DNA of 64,000 nt from Helicoverpa zea (taxonomy: Eukaryota; Arthropoda; Insecta; Lepidoptera; Noctuidae): assembly GCF_022581195.2 (NCBI RefSeq), contig NC_061461.1, forward strand, positions 4,526,001-4,590,000, given 5' to 3'. The translations under genes were made by a program, and so were the position numbers. Of this stretch, positions 36,738 through 48,266 are shown piece by piece. Under the pieces are notes generated by a model. That model was not told the DNA's origin and searched no databases. It saw only the letters and a program-made list of their open reading frames with translations. Position 1 is the stretch's first letter, and each line of letters starts with the position of its first letter.

Positions 36738-37499
36738 AAATTGAATAAATATTTGTTTTCCATGATAAGTTTAAATAACAAAATTATTCATATGCATTAT
36801 CCATAAAGCACAGCAAAAGGTAAAAATATAAAATAGTGCGACAATTATTTACCCTAATGGATATGTTATGGACCAAGTGATAAATTGAGCAGTATACATA
36901 ATGCCCGGTCATTATGAAAAATGCCCAATATGAGAGTGCAATTTGATAATAATTATTCAAATAATCAAATTGACCGGGCACTATACATATTGCCCATGAC
37001 CTTTTGGGCAAAGTAATACAAGGCACGTAATAACATATTTATATTCAATTTTTTATTGTTATTGCCATTTAATTTAAAATTAACTAAATATTAAACCACT
37101 TAAATAATCAGCCTCATGATTTGGATTAATTATGAAGGACTTCTGCCTTAAAAATCCACTAGTTTTTGCATTTAAAAGTTAAGGAAAGTCATATTTAAAG
37201 GGTGCTTATTAAACAGGCTCCTTTTTAATATAATTATTCGCCCCGAATAATGTATGTTGCCTTCTTAATTACTAAGTCAGCCACAATTAACGAGCATCTA
37301 AATAATACTATCTCAGCCACTCGTTATCTTCTAAGTAAACCACTCTAAATACAACTCCGCATGATGGTTATTTTTTAGCATCTAAATTTGTAGCATGCAT
37401 TCTAACAGTAAACTTCTAAAATACTATTAAATGACATCATAAAATTTATTTATTTAGCTTCTAATTTTTTAACTCAGTACGTTTAAAATGTAAGCAAGC

Positions 37500-37769
37500 A
37501 ACATGCAGCAAGCATGGCTTCTGTCACGGCTCCGGTGCTGCGGGGCTCCGGCGGTCCCATGCGAGCTTATCGTCGCAGATGGTTTTCACGCTCACCGCCG
37601 CAGCTTCGGCTTGCTGGCCGGCTCAGCCGGCCAGCCTCAGCCGCGTCGGCGAGCGTTAAAACTACCTGCGCCTCAGCTCGCAGGCCGCCTCGCCCCTCCA
37701 CACTTACGCGGTTTTGAATTGCACTCTAGGGGTAGGACAGACAAGACTACGTGGAGTCGGTTTTGCAGC
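37500..37769. other. GC-rich block inside the inverted-repeat element
   Basis: About 240 bp of strongly GC-rich DNA sits inside AT-rich element arms. Two forward frames are open (37503-37838 and 37514-37717), giving arginine-, proline- and alanine-rich translations that look like products of composition. It contains the palindrome GGCCGGCTCAGCCGGCC near 37615-37632. I do not recognise it. It may be captured host sequence, a promoter-like CpG block, or a fragment of another repeat. Confidence 0.4.
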
Positions 37770-37942
37770 GATACGTTTTCGTCACATCATCCTCCGAGCC
37801 TTTTTCCCAAACTATGTTGGGGTCGGCTTCCAGTCTAACCGGATGTAGCTGAGTACCAGTGCTTTACAAGGAGCGACTGCCCTATCTGACCTCCTCAACC
37901 CAGTTACCCGGGCAACCGTTACGTGGGATACGTTTTCGTCAC
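37770..37942 (-). mobile_element. SINE insertion with perfect 16-bp target duplication
   Basis: The 16-base sequence gatacgttttcgtcac occurs at 37770-37785 and again exactly at 37927-37942. The 141 bp between (37786-37926) contain TTTTTCCCAAACTATGTTGG, GGCTTCCAGTCTAACCGG, CTGACCTCCTCAACCCAG and TTACCCGGGCAACC, the signature of a SINE-like repeat I associate with lepidopteran genomes. The ATCAT run next to the left duplication is the end of its (GAT)n tail, so the element lies on the minus strand. The copy at 48101 extends further at the 5' end, so this one is 5' truncated. It is nested in the 36864-38129 element. Confidence 0.85.
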
Positions 37943-38559
37943 TAACTTCAATTTTTTGCTTTATTATCAAATTGCCCAACTGTCATGTAGCAATATAATA
38001 ATGCCCGTGCAATGTGATAAATAATGAAGTTAAGATAGTTATTAATCACTTGGCCCGATAAAGCTAGACATTATTCATAATGCTCGGGCATTATTTATAA
38101 TGCCCGAATTAATCACATGGTCCATAACAGATACAGCAAATAAATAGAATACGTAGTACTTCGTATTTGCTCGACGTAAAACCACACAAAATAATTGAAA
38201 CTAATTTTGCTAGACCTTTTAAATTCAGTGTAACATAACCAACCATTTATCGGGCTAAACATTTCAGCAATTCCATTAGTAGAAACTTTATTCAATTAAA
38301 ACCTTTCTTTTCGCTTTGAATTTGAACGCGTTTAAATTGAAAAGTTTTCTGGATAGGGATTAATCATGTTACGACTAGTTATAAGCTTTTACTTCAACCT
38401 AGTTTTAAATCTCTGCAGATTTAATGTTCTGTCTTTTGTGAACTAATAATGACCTTTATGTCTTCAAAAATTATGAAGCTCGTTTTCAGTACCTAGTCAT
38501 CTGTTTGTGAATGACTGACTGAAATACATACCTACATTATTATTTACCTTCTTCTGTAT

Positions 38560-38620
38560 AGCCTTTTTCGAACAGTATTGACGTAGCTTCAAGTCTAACC
38601 AGACGCAGCTGTGTACCGGA
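38560..38620 (-). mobile_element. diverged SINE fragment ((GAT)n-tailed family)
   Basis: AGCCTTTTTCGAACAGTATT, then AGCTTCAAGTCTAACCAGAC and GCAGCTGTGTACCGG, follow the order of blocks in the SINE at 37786-37926 with many substitutions. Both ends are lost. It is an old copy. Confidence 0.55.
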
Positions 38621-39532
38621 TAGAAATATATCATGCAACCAAATAAAATATAACTAAAACCATTCGTTAATATGTCAGATTAATACATTTCTTTTAAATT
38701 CCATCTGAAAGCATTATCCTATACTGCTCATAAATACCTGCCTACAGGTATGTACAAGTAGACACTGATTCACTTACAAATACTCGTAACAAAAACAACC
38801 TCTATCTCAAGTACATTAGAATTATCCTTAACAATGATGAAAGCTTTGACTATAAAGAAACTCTTATCGTAATAGAAGGCAGCTCTTCCACAATCTACAC
38901 GGCTTAAAACATTCCTGCTAAGTTTATTACCTGATTTCAACTAACCTACTATTTGTAGTAGTTTTATGTGAACATAAAAATTAAGTTGCTTTGTAAGTGC
39001 CGTGGTTTTAATACACATTTTAACGAAAAGCCTCTCAGTTTGTTATTTTAAATTAATGGGATTATCAGCTTAAAGGTCGTGATGTGTGTAGCCTTGTTCA
39101 ACTATGTTTTGGATTTTAATATGGTTCGATATATAAATGAATCAAGTTTTTATGTTCTATTTACATTATATTTTAACGTGAAAACCCAATATTGCTGCCA
39201 TTTATCAATATTGATTAAAAAATACCGAACTTCCAGTTGTTAAAAGTTAAGTTTCGAATAAAAGCTCAGTTTTACTGCACGCTTATCGGGAACAAAATAA
39301 AAATATCAACGCTATCTAAACCAAAATCAAATTGCTCAAACACTAAAATTCTCTTCCCGCCGTCCTTCCAAAACGGCTCCGAAAATAAAAATAAAAGTTG
39401 CTAAAAACAAAGCAATGCGAAGCTTAAGTTCCGATGTTAACCGAAGCGCTCTCGTTAAATTTAAATTGTTTTGCGAATAAAAACCGTAATAAAATAGTTC
39501 TATTTGACAGCGGTACACGCAACTTCACTTAC
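38621..39532. other. AT-rich stretch without recognisable gene
   Basis: No repeat boundary, domain-bearing frame or credible exon was found. A minus-strand frame at 39336-39518 is unrecognised. Confidence 0.5.
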
Positions 39533-39658
39533 CTCGGCTTACTTGCGCAGGAGTGGCGTGTCCGACCAACCGGGGTCTTCGACGAACCAAATATGTAACC
39601 TCTAAGGTATTTATTGCCTTTTGTGATTAGTGTTAAAGAACATACAAGGCTGAATAAA
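39533..39658 (+). CDS. exon-like island, possible terminal exon (strand uncertain)
   Basis: On the plus strand, an acceptor (TTACTTGCGCAG, ending 39550) is followed by 15 codons (EWRVRPTGVFDEPNM), a TAA at 39596-39598 and an AATAAA signal at 39653-39658. That is the layout of a last exon with a short 3' UTR. On the minus strand the same island has a consensus donor (GAG|GTAAGT, boundary at 39532/39533) and a frame reading VTYLVRRRPRLVGHATPAQ. Local GC is clearly higher than the flanks. I do not recognise either product, and no neighbouring exon could be paired with it. Confidence 0.25.
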
Positions 39659-40875
39659 TCTTGTTGACAAAATACAAGGGTGTGCAAAATTTATCAACGA
39701 TGCAATCTCGCGAATTTTTTAATGAAAACTTTAACTTTAAAGTAGCTAAACTTCTGCAACCAATACTTTTTTATTATATATTAGAATTAAAAACTCACGC
39801 TAAAAGATTTAAAAATAGAATCGGCAATCCCAAACAAATAAACACAGCAAATCGATTTATCCCCACTAGTGGATCACACATCATTACGAGTACACATTTG
39901 TCGACACATAGTAATGGGATCGCTCAACAAATATACGGAAGTGCGTCCCCTAACCCAGTTTTTTCTATCGATACAGAAATAACTCGGTAAAAAGAGCAAT
40001 CAATCACGTAAGAGTGTTTCCCAGTCTGTGAGATGCAGAACTCTGTATCAACCAGTGCAACTTCTCGAATCCTTAAAGATTTTAGAGATTTTGTGTTTGG
40101 ATTTTGTTACACCGACGCGTAACACCAAAAACATGGATTTTATTTTTGTGTTAGTAAAATATGATGCAGTATTTTTTGATAATACACAGCAATAATTTAA
40201 TTAGTTTGCGTTATGTTTTTATATCTTAATAGGTCTGAAAAAAAGGTTTTATGTTTTATGACCTTTAATTTTTTAAACTAAATGTCTACTCTTGTAACCA
40301 CCTGCAGAAGTTATCTTTATTCTTTAAAAATACACTAACTTTAACTAAAAATATTACCAACAAGTTTCCTATAACATCCAAAATCTAACCACACATGAAG
40401 CTAAAAATTTAGTTAAAAAGTACCTATTACAACTAAATTACCAAGAGACTGAAAACTTGCTTACCTTTACCATATAACCATACACATCATCATCATACAA
40501 TCATACACATACATATTACACCACACATGTACTATATATATATCTTCACAATTACACCAACACACCTCACACATCACATACCAAACACTACTTCTGCATG
40601 CATTATTTTTTTTTAAATTTTGTATAAAAATAGAAAATAATAATAATTTCTCTCATCGTAAATCAATAAAGCAATGACATGATCTGAGCAGTGACACACA
40701 AAAGTTAATCAATTATGATTGAGACTTGTACTGAACAAACTATCTCCTGAGATACAGGCTATACCTAGTTCAGGGGATAGGGTGTAATGTTTGTGGCATA
40801 TGAACCACTATAATATAATGTGAAATTATGTGTTACTATACTAGCTTATTACTTGTATCCTTGTGGTGAGAAATA

Positions 40876-40879
<4 letters not shown>
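39659..40879. other. stretch with low-complexity and possible retroelement 3' UTR
   Basis: A 109-codon frame at 39661-39990 is unrecognised. About 40480-40590 is a CA/CAT-rich low-complexity tract. About 40690-40875 contains CTCCTGAGATACAGGC and CCTAGTTCAGGGGATA, then GTGAGAAATAAA just before the T-run. This resembles a non-LTR retrotransposon 3' UTR ending in a poly(A) signal, but no coding part is present and the identification is tentative. Confidence 0.35.

Positions 40880-40917
<38 letters not shown>
40880..40917. repeat. 38-base poly-T run
   Basis: An uninterrupted run of 38 T follows AAATAAAAA. It may be the poly(A) tail of a retroposed copy lying on the minus strand to the right, or simple slippage. 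The exact length may be unreliable because homopolymers this long are prone to assembly error. Confidence 0.85.
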
Positions 40918-41368
40918 CATATTTTTTGCAACTGCAGCTTCTTCGATATTTGTAAGTTAGTAAGCTTTCACGGAGTATACTTTATTCAGAGCGTTACAAC
41001 GCTTCAAGCAGTACCTTAGCAAACTTCGAGCCACATAACTTGTTGATACGGAGGAGTTCGCAAGAACAGACTTTTGAAAGTTATGTTCTAATAGATGACC
41101 TACTTTGTTACCAGTAGGAAAAGAATGGAAAATTAGTAATGTAACCAATTTCAGTATTAATTATTTTTAAGTACCTAAGTGTTTTTTCTTTTAAAATAAA
41201 GGCTCAGGCTGCAGGAAGTCGGCTTATTGCTATAAGGAGTTTTTGCTCGTATAATATTGTTATCTGCTTCGAATTACCTTCTCCATTATTGTCTACTTAC
41301 TTCGATTTATAAATAAAAGGTACCACAAACCAAAAAAAAAAACAAATAAAATTCCAAGATTTATTTAT

Positions 41369-41566
41369 TCAAAACTTGTTACCAACGTTACGTTTCGGTG
41401 TAAGCTCGTGTACACTCGTATATCCGGGCAATGTTAGCAAATCCGGATTCAAAGAGCATTTGGCAGAGTGTAGCTTGCGACGGTATTCGACTCCATACCA
41501 AACGCCATTTTGTCCCTTTCGATACAGCACTTTGCACTCCCTGATCCAACCCGGCCTGAAGATTAA
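41369..41566 (-). CDS. candidate terminal exon, unrecognised protein
   Basis: On the minus strand a pyrimidine-rich acceptor (TTATTCTTTCAG, ending at 41567) leads into 65 codons ending in TGA at 41371-41369. AATAAATAAA overlaps the stop, giving a ready poly(A) signal. The translation includes GWIRECKVLYRKGQNG, GVEYRRKLHSAKCSL and LPGYTSVHELTPKRN, which reads like real protein with two cysteines, but I do not recognise the family. An alternative acceptor 11 bases further in would change the frame. Local GC is higher than the flanks, and other open frames overlap. Frames of 65-70 codons are common by chance, so the call depends on the combined splice and poly(A) signals. Confidence 0.35.
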   Translation of the reverse strand, partial: LIFRPGWIRECKVLYRKGQNGVWYGVEYRRKLHSAKCSLNPDLLTLPGYTSVHELTPKRNVGNKF

Positions 41567-41883
41567 CTGAAAGAATAAAATTCATTAGCTTTTGAGAGCA
41601 AAGTTCGATGCGGGGAGGATTTAAAAATCTTGTATAATTACGCGCGAATTAATTGGGTTCGATGCTGGAGGAAAAACAATGCTTGGGTTTCTTTTTAGAT
41701 CAGTTTTGATTACATAACATTTTTTTGGTTAGAGACTCATTCAATACCATAGAACACAGATAGCTAATATTTTAATCATAGTATTACAATGATTAAGAAT
41801 TTAGTTACCATATCTGTTATAAAAAAGCTTAGAGGATAATCCGTTTCCTTGAGACTTTACTGACATGACACTCATTCTTCCAA

Positions 41884-41923
41884 TTATTTTATTTATTTAT
41901 TTATTATTTATTTATTTTATTTA
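41884..41923. repeat. (TTTA)n microsatellite
   Basis: About 40 bases of imperfect TTTA units (TTATTTTATTTATTTATTTA and on). Such arrays often mark retroelement tails in insects, but no element is recognisable next to this one. Confidence 0.85.
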
Positions 41924-44900
41924 CAAATTTTTGTACACACACATAATAAAGAAAGATGACAGGAAAGAAAGAATTTACAAAGGTAATGCTTATTTCTAAA
42001 GAAATCTGTTCCAGCATACCTGCGAAAGGAAAAGGAATAAAAGAGATGATAGTGTGTAAAAAAGCAAGGGAAACAGAAATTAAAATGGAAGAAAACAGCT
42101 GTATATTGTATATTATACCTACATAAACAATACGTAAATAATGAATATATACCTACTAAATAATATCCCCGAAAATAAAATAATATATACCTAGATACAT
42201 ATATTATATAAATAAATAAAATAACTATGATGCAATGGACAGATAATGTTCTTTAACTTTCCTCTTAAAAAGTCCAACAGTTTTAGTATAAAATTAGTCT
42301 TATTCATATTTTTACGAGCCTTTGCATATCTTTTAAGGTGTTAAAGGAGACTTCATCAAGTATAATAAAACAAATGAGTATCCCTGCAACACGATCTCGC
42401 AATTTGTCATTTTCCATCTTTAGGTATATAGATATACCTTATTTATCTACCAAACAAAGAATTACATCATCAACAAATCCCTATTCTATGTATGTTTGTA
42501 AGTGATATGTATAAATAAGACAAATTCTAGTAGGTCTTTAGATCAGACGGAAAAGGATAGGAAGGAATCGTTTACAAATTGATATAAATCGTCCGATCTC
42601 GATCCATCTTATTTAGGTCCATCGAGCGTACGTGGGTAATAGACGAATGACATTCATCTTTATCCGACACCGAATAAATATTTAAATTAGATGTTCTCGA
42701 AAAAACATTTTAGGACCTCTAAGTAAGAAAAACACGACCAGTAGCCAGCTATTAATTTGAATCTAAAAGCGTTCTTAAAAATAAAAATATGTGGTCCCAT
42801 TTAAATGAGTTGCCTTTTGGGCCCACATTATGTGACTAATGTCTATTTTATCGCAATAGGTGTCAATTAATATTTAAATTTAATTATTTTTTATTCAATT
42901 TAGGATGGTTCGGATCGGTTTAGTTGTGTGATCTCATCTAAATTGTCAAGTCTTATCTTAACACGAAGCGTTGGATGTAAACATAATAATAATACAGCAT
43001 TTATTAAGAAGTATTTGGTTTCTAATGATATTCGATTTATTCAAACTTTAGAGGTCTAAATAATGTATTAAGTATCACAATCACAAATCAGGTTTTTAAT
43101 CAATCTAGGTTTTACTGTTTTACCGTTCTTTTATGCAGAATTATTTTAAAATAAATACATTATTTTAAATAAACGCTAACAATTATAAATCACTGAACAT
43201 AAACGAAGCTCCAATGATTTGGGTCAATCAGTCAGCCATTCATCGGAGGACATTAATCAAAATGAACAAACACACATATTGTAAGCACATCAACGGTAAT
43301 TCAATAACTTTGCCTGCATCGATATTGATGGCATCGGACGATAAATGATATGAATCGCGATTTTATCGAGATAAAATTCGCCTGGTATTACGTAGGCGCT
43401 GAAGTGATTCATTGGTGTTTTTGAAGCTTTATATATTAGATTTTGTTTTGATTTACTAAATGTTACTGGGAGGTATAGCTCACAGGTGCTTATTAGGTAT
43501 TTCTGGTGTTTCAGACGCATGTATAAGTAACAAAATAAAATTTATTGTTATTATGTAACCAAAATGACCACTTATCGATCGTAAAAAGCAATAGTGGGGC
43601 ATAATTTTTAATATCCATTAAACTGTGGTGGTATTCCATGTCAGAACTATGAAATAATTAAACTTTATGCAATTACTCCAGTGCCGCTTGCGTTTAAAAA
43701 GCAAATAAATAACATTTATTAATTTATATTAGGTACCATAAACATACGAGTATTTATATGTATGTAGTTGCAGTATTCCCGAGTAGTAAATACTTACTAC
43801 ATCACCAAGTTTATTGAATCGACTAATTGTAACTATTCCAACCCTATCGAATTTAATATCTCGGAATACTTGCCCCAATTAATTAATTAACGAACGATAG
43901 AGAATTAATTATCGATACCCATTAAACTCGGCCGTAAGACCACGTGTGATCAACATGCGAACAGAAATAGTACCGAATAAGTCACAGCGTTTATCGATTC
44001 ACGACATCGATAAAATATTCAACAATAATTAATTTCGCATATAAAAGTTGATCGTAAATGATTTAAATTATTGCATTTTTATCTTGTTAACTGGCGCTGT
44101 CATTGGGTTTTAATTAGTCCGTCTTTAAAGTCGGTTTTACGGCCCGAGTTACTGGGCCGTGTAATTATTTTTGTTATTTATTTTCATGGTTGTTTCATTT
44201 CATGTAAGCTTGTGTGATTGGTCTAATTGGGTTGCAATGTGGTTATGAAAAATGCTACTTACAGGAGCGAGTAGTGTGGTAGCAATTTACTAATGTAGTG
44301 GTCTGTAATGTTGCCTAAGCTGTTGGTAAAATTTTATGTGTGTCAAATTGCCCATCGTGCAGCAACATATTAAAAAGGCATAATTCCCGAGTTTGATGCG
44401 TGATTGTAACAGGTGACCTGATTTAACTAATCTGATTAGTCATTTTGATCAACCACAATAGTCTGTTTTTGTACTGTTAGATATACCTATTATTTGAGAT
44501 TTTCTAGCATTATTTACCAATAGGTACTTTTCTTTTAAGCAAGGATAAAACTACTCATGTTAAACTTTTTGAACCTCCACCGTATTATTAAATAAAATAT
44601 TTTTTATTGGCTTTCATTATTCAAGTTTTATTTACTATCCTCGTACGAATAAAATCAAAAACCATTTTGCATTGGGTTTTATCGTTCGCAAATAACTCTT
44701 ATTAAAAACGAATTGCAGTTGGTTTCAATAAAAATAATTTTAGTACTGCGATGACTCGGCACGATTAATTTGCCTCGTAACATGAATTGGTATGGTTCAC
44801 TTTAAATACTGCCATTTTGAATAACGGTTATTCTGAAAAGCAATAAAGCTAATAATAAGTTTTTCGATACTGATTAAGCTTAGCGTGAAATACAGTTCTA

Positions 44901-46703
44901 CAAAGATTTAAACAGTAGCAATATAATTTTATTTTAGTGTCAATAATTTCTCTCGTTCCAAAAATTCTCCACACCAGAGACGATACTTTGTTCTAGAGGG
45001 CCTTTCATATAATGTTTAATAAGGTACTAAGAAGTCTGCACGGGAAACGCTCGACCTTTTCAAAGTGAGCTGATCGAAAACATGGTTGACAGATATTTGA
45101 ATTTAGAATGTTTTTATTTAGATCAGCATAATTTTTTTTGGTCTTGCACAGAAATAACACCAACATTTAAAAATTTTATATATTTGATTTAAATTATAGA
45201 TATAAAAATTCAAGTCAAGTAAGAAACGGTAAATTAGTTCAAACGCAACCTCAACTTCCCAAGCATAAAAAATAAAACGGCTTAATACTCATCATAAAAT
45301 ACTTGTACATGTTAATTCTTTAATCTTTTTAATATACATGTTCATTTACCGCGTTATCAGAACGTTTCTCAAGCTGTCATTCAAGTGTTGAAACAACGCA
45401 TATAATTAAATATTTGTGTTGCTTTATTTAAGTTGAACAAAATGTACGGTTGAAGCACCTACTACTTATATGGGATTATCTCTGGTCTTTGGCAGTGAAT
45501 GAACTCACCAACGACAATGTGAGTTCTTTAATTTTGAATTTGGAATGTTACTGTATTTTTTTAATTTACGTTCCCTTTTCGAATGAATTATTTTTTTGTA
45601 TGTTGATGCAAAAAAGTATCTGTTTAAAACTACTGAATTCTGCGTGTGTAGTGGTATAACATTTATTTCGATATTTATTAATTCGAATAAATATTATTTG
45701 CGTCACGGACAATATTTGTGTTGATTAAGATAGCATTCTATACAACATTGTTGCAAAGACGAGATTTCAATAAAACCAATTTTACCGCGGAAGGTAAACT
45801 AAATAGCCGTATTATCGTGATTAAAATATCGATGCTCAAGAATTTCCTCTGAACCGTTTACCGTCCATTGTTCGGCGCCGTGCATACAGAAAATTGTTAA
45901 GTAAATAAGTAATTTAACAAATCAGATTTTAAGTGGCCCGTCCACATCGTGATATTATCTGTGGTCAGATCAAATTAACTTGTACTGAGGTTTATTTCAG
46001 GTTAATGAGAAGTAATAAGTAACAAGGAAACTAGTAGAGTTTGCATGTAAATTAACATTCTTTATAGTTCAATAGAAAGTTGTTGTTGTAGTACGTTTGA
46101 AAAAGAATATCAATGTTACTACTAAAACCTGCAAAGCGGAAATTTGATATTTTGAAAATGCTGAATTTTTATTGGACAAGTGTTCAACAGACGTTTAAAA
46201 ATTTTTGTGGAACGAGGGTTAGTGTTTAATTTATAAGGTTTTTTTTTCTGGGAGTTAAGAAATTGACTACATATTCATTTGTTTACTGTACCGACTGTAC
46301 CAATGTATACTGTTAGCTAGGCTAAGCAAGGCGGGTACATACAATTTTACCCAAACAAAAAGTGGTTTATAGAGCCTATAGGCTGATATTAAGAATTTAA
46401 TTTATCCACAATAATGTTTACTCAATACTGGTTAGTTATCGTAAACGTTATTCTGATCAATGGCGTATGGTCAGCATGTAAAGTAAGACTTCACAAAATA
46501 AAATAAAAACCTGCAATAATGGCATTGGTACTTATTGGTACCTACTTATTTATGTAACAGAAGAAACACTATTTATTTCAACGACCAACACATGTGAACG
46601 TAACATGAAAGCAAGTAGCTACAACACCTCATCATACACTTCAGTGCAAATAAAACATGCAAGCATAAACTTATAAAAATTTCACTGCAATTTTCACCGC
46701 AGA
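41924..46703. other. AT-rich stretch without recognisable gene
   Basis: No coding exon, RNA gene or transposon end could be supported. Small inverted repeats are ACGGCCC...GGGCCGT near 44139-44160 and GAACTCAC...GTGAGTTC at 45501-45526. Frames of up to 76 codons are unrecognised. Confidence 0.5.
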
Positions 46704-46939
46704 CTAAGTTTGGCGTACTTGTAACTTTACTCTCTGTCTGTATCTACGTAACGCGTGATTAAATTTTAAATTGCACGGCCACACAGGTTGGTTAAAACCG
46801 CCTATCGCTCCGTCACGAGGCTCAGGCATCTCGCTGAATAATCCACCGCGAGCTTTAAAAAATATTCTGAAATTTAGCGATGTGAGCAACTAGAAATATT
46901 CGGTGGTTGCGATTTTTTTTTTGTTTTTTTTTTTTTTTT
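46704..46939. other. GC-elevated frame followed by T-rich run
   Basis: A minus-strand frame (46704-46889) encodes KARGGLFSEMPEPRDGAIGG and PVWPCNLKFNHALRRY, starting just after an acceptor-like AATTTCAG. It sits in a locally GC-richer block and reads like protein but matches nothing I know. It is followed on the plus strand by T-runs at 46913-46922 and 46924-46939 and then GCAG. The block may be a repeat fragment with a poly(A)-like tract or a decayed exon. Confidence 0.25.
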
Positions 46940-48089
46940 GCAGCAACATTCTGAAAGAATGATTTTTAACTGCACAGTTATGCAATGAAATCGTGGTTTT
47001 GCGCTACAAGTATAGTTATTCTTTTGTTAATTTTGTGATGCGATAAGAGTATGCTTATTCTCTTCGGTTTATGCTACAAAAGAGATAAATCAACGGTTAA
47101 CTACCAAGACCTCTTAACTGACATATTTTGACCAATTGGTTTTTTCGCGGATTCTATTCAAAAATATTGTATCTCATCTAATAGAAAAATCTTCTATTTA
47201 CAATTCGTAATATTTCGGGTATTTTTACAATCATGGAATTATCTACTAACTTTACGAGCGCGGACTTTGGTGGCTTTTTTGTGCCTCTACTGAAAAGTTT
47301 TGACATATTGAGTTAGGAGTTCTTGGTGGTTAACCGTCGAAATACTATATGTAATCCAACGTTACATTGTTTCATCCAATCAGCGGTATCGATTATCATA
47401 ACGATAAGTCATTAATCGAGTAATTTATACCATACAAACTTACTTCATAAGCTCTTTATATCGAGCAATTATCGAATCCCAATGACAAATTGACATCAAT
47501 TAGAAACCAATTATTGCGGTTGCTATACGCAGTAATTATGCAAATTAGTTCTTTGATTGCATGCGAAACCAATTTCACACGTAGGTACCTATATAGTACC
47601 GGTGTTGTGATAAATGTCACAATTAATTATTGAGACAATCCGTTTATCAGATCGTTTAGACGGAAACCGTTTGGGTAGGCGTTATTCGAAGTAATTTCAA
47701 TTTATATCGCTGAGTTTTGGAGGTTATAACTGGCTCTGTCAGTGCTGACCAGTTTTCTATGAAATTAAGTGGATAACTTTAGTAAGATAAATTGCACATG
47801 AATATGTATAAGTTTAGAAAGATGGTGCCAAAACGTTTAATTGAATGGAGTAGGAGTAGATAAAATGCTACATAGATTTAAACCTTATTGGGAATATTCA
47901 ATATTTTTATATAAACATTGAGTAATTTTAAAGTGGTGACTGGACAGTGTTTATTTCTTGATAACTATACAGGATGCAGGACGAGTATCATTATCTTAAG
48001 AAAATTGAACAAGTTATATCGCACGAAGGAAACTGGGTAATTGGTAACACGAATAGGGCCGGGCAATTTCTCATTTAAAAAATGGTGTG
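46940..48089. other. AT-rich stretch without recognisable gene
   Basis: Nothing recognisable was found in either strand. Confidence 0.5.
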
Positions 48090-48266
48090 GCGGGTTAAAA
48101 TCCTTGGCAGTCGTTACGGGTAGTCAGAAGCCAGTAAGTCTGATACCAGTCTAACCAAGGGGTATTGGGTTGCCCGGGTTTCTGGGTTGAGGAGGTCAGA
48201 TAGGGTAGTCAGACCCCAACATAGTTGGGAAAACGGCTCGGAGAATGATGAAGAAGCGTGTTAAAA
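48090..48266 (+). mobile_element. SINE copy with 11-bp target duplication
   Basis: GCGGGTTAAAA (48090-48100) and GCGTGTTAAAA (48256-48266) differ at one base and flank a 155-bp element. It starts TCCTTGGCAGTCGTTACGGG, contains CAGAAGCCAGTAAGTCTGA, GGTTGAGGAGGTCAGATAGG and CCCCAACATAGTTGGGAAAA, and ends in a short GAATGATGAAGAA tail. It is the same family as 37786-37926, in the opposite orientation, with a more complete 5' end. It lacks the TCGCTCCTTGTAAAGCACTG and CATCCGGTTAGACTGGAAGC blocks present in that copy. Confidence 0.8.

Larger units (their letters stand above)
36860..38133. mobile_element. 1.27-kb inverted-repeat DNA element flanked by GATA
   Basis: The left end TGTTATGGACCAAGTGATAA (from 36864) matches the reverse complement of the right end TGTTATGGACCATGTGATTA (to 38129). 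The similarity continues as a looser arm of roughly 150 bp carrying AATGCCCG/CGGGCATT units in both orientations (for example ATAATGCCCGG near 36899, GGGCATTAT near 38085). GATA flanks both ends (36860-36863 and 38130-38133), which may be a 4-bp target duplication or chance. There is no transposase. The interior holds a GC-rich block and a nested SINE, so the element is older than that SINE. I cannot assign the superfamily. Confidence 0.65.

Noticed and set aside
37503..37838. 111-codon GC-rich frame as a gene
   Set aside because: It runs straight from the GC-rich block across a SINE insertion and its target duplication, so it cannot be one conserved coding unit.
41376..41585. Plus-strand 64-codon and second minus-strand 65-codon frames
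   Set aside because: They overlap the candidate terminal exon in other phases and lack its acceptor-stop-poly(A) arrangement.
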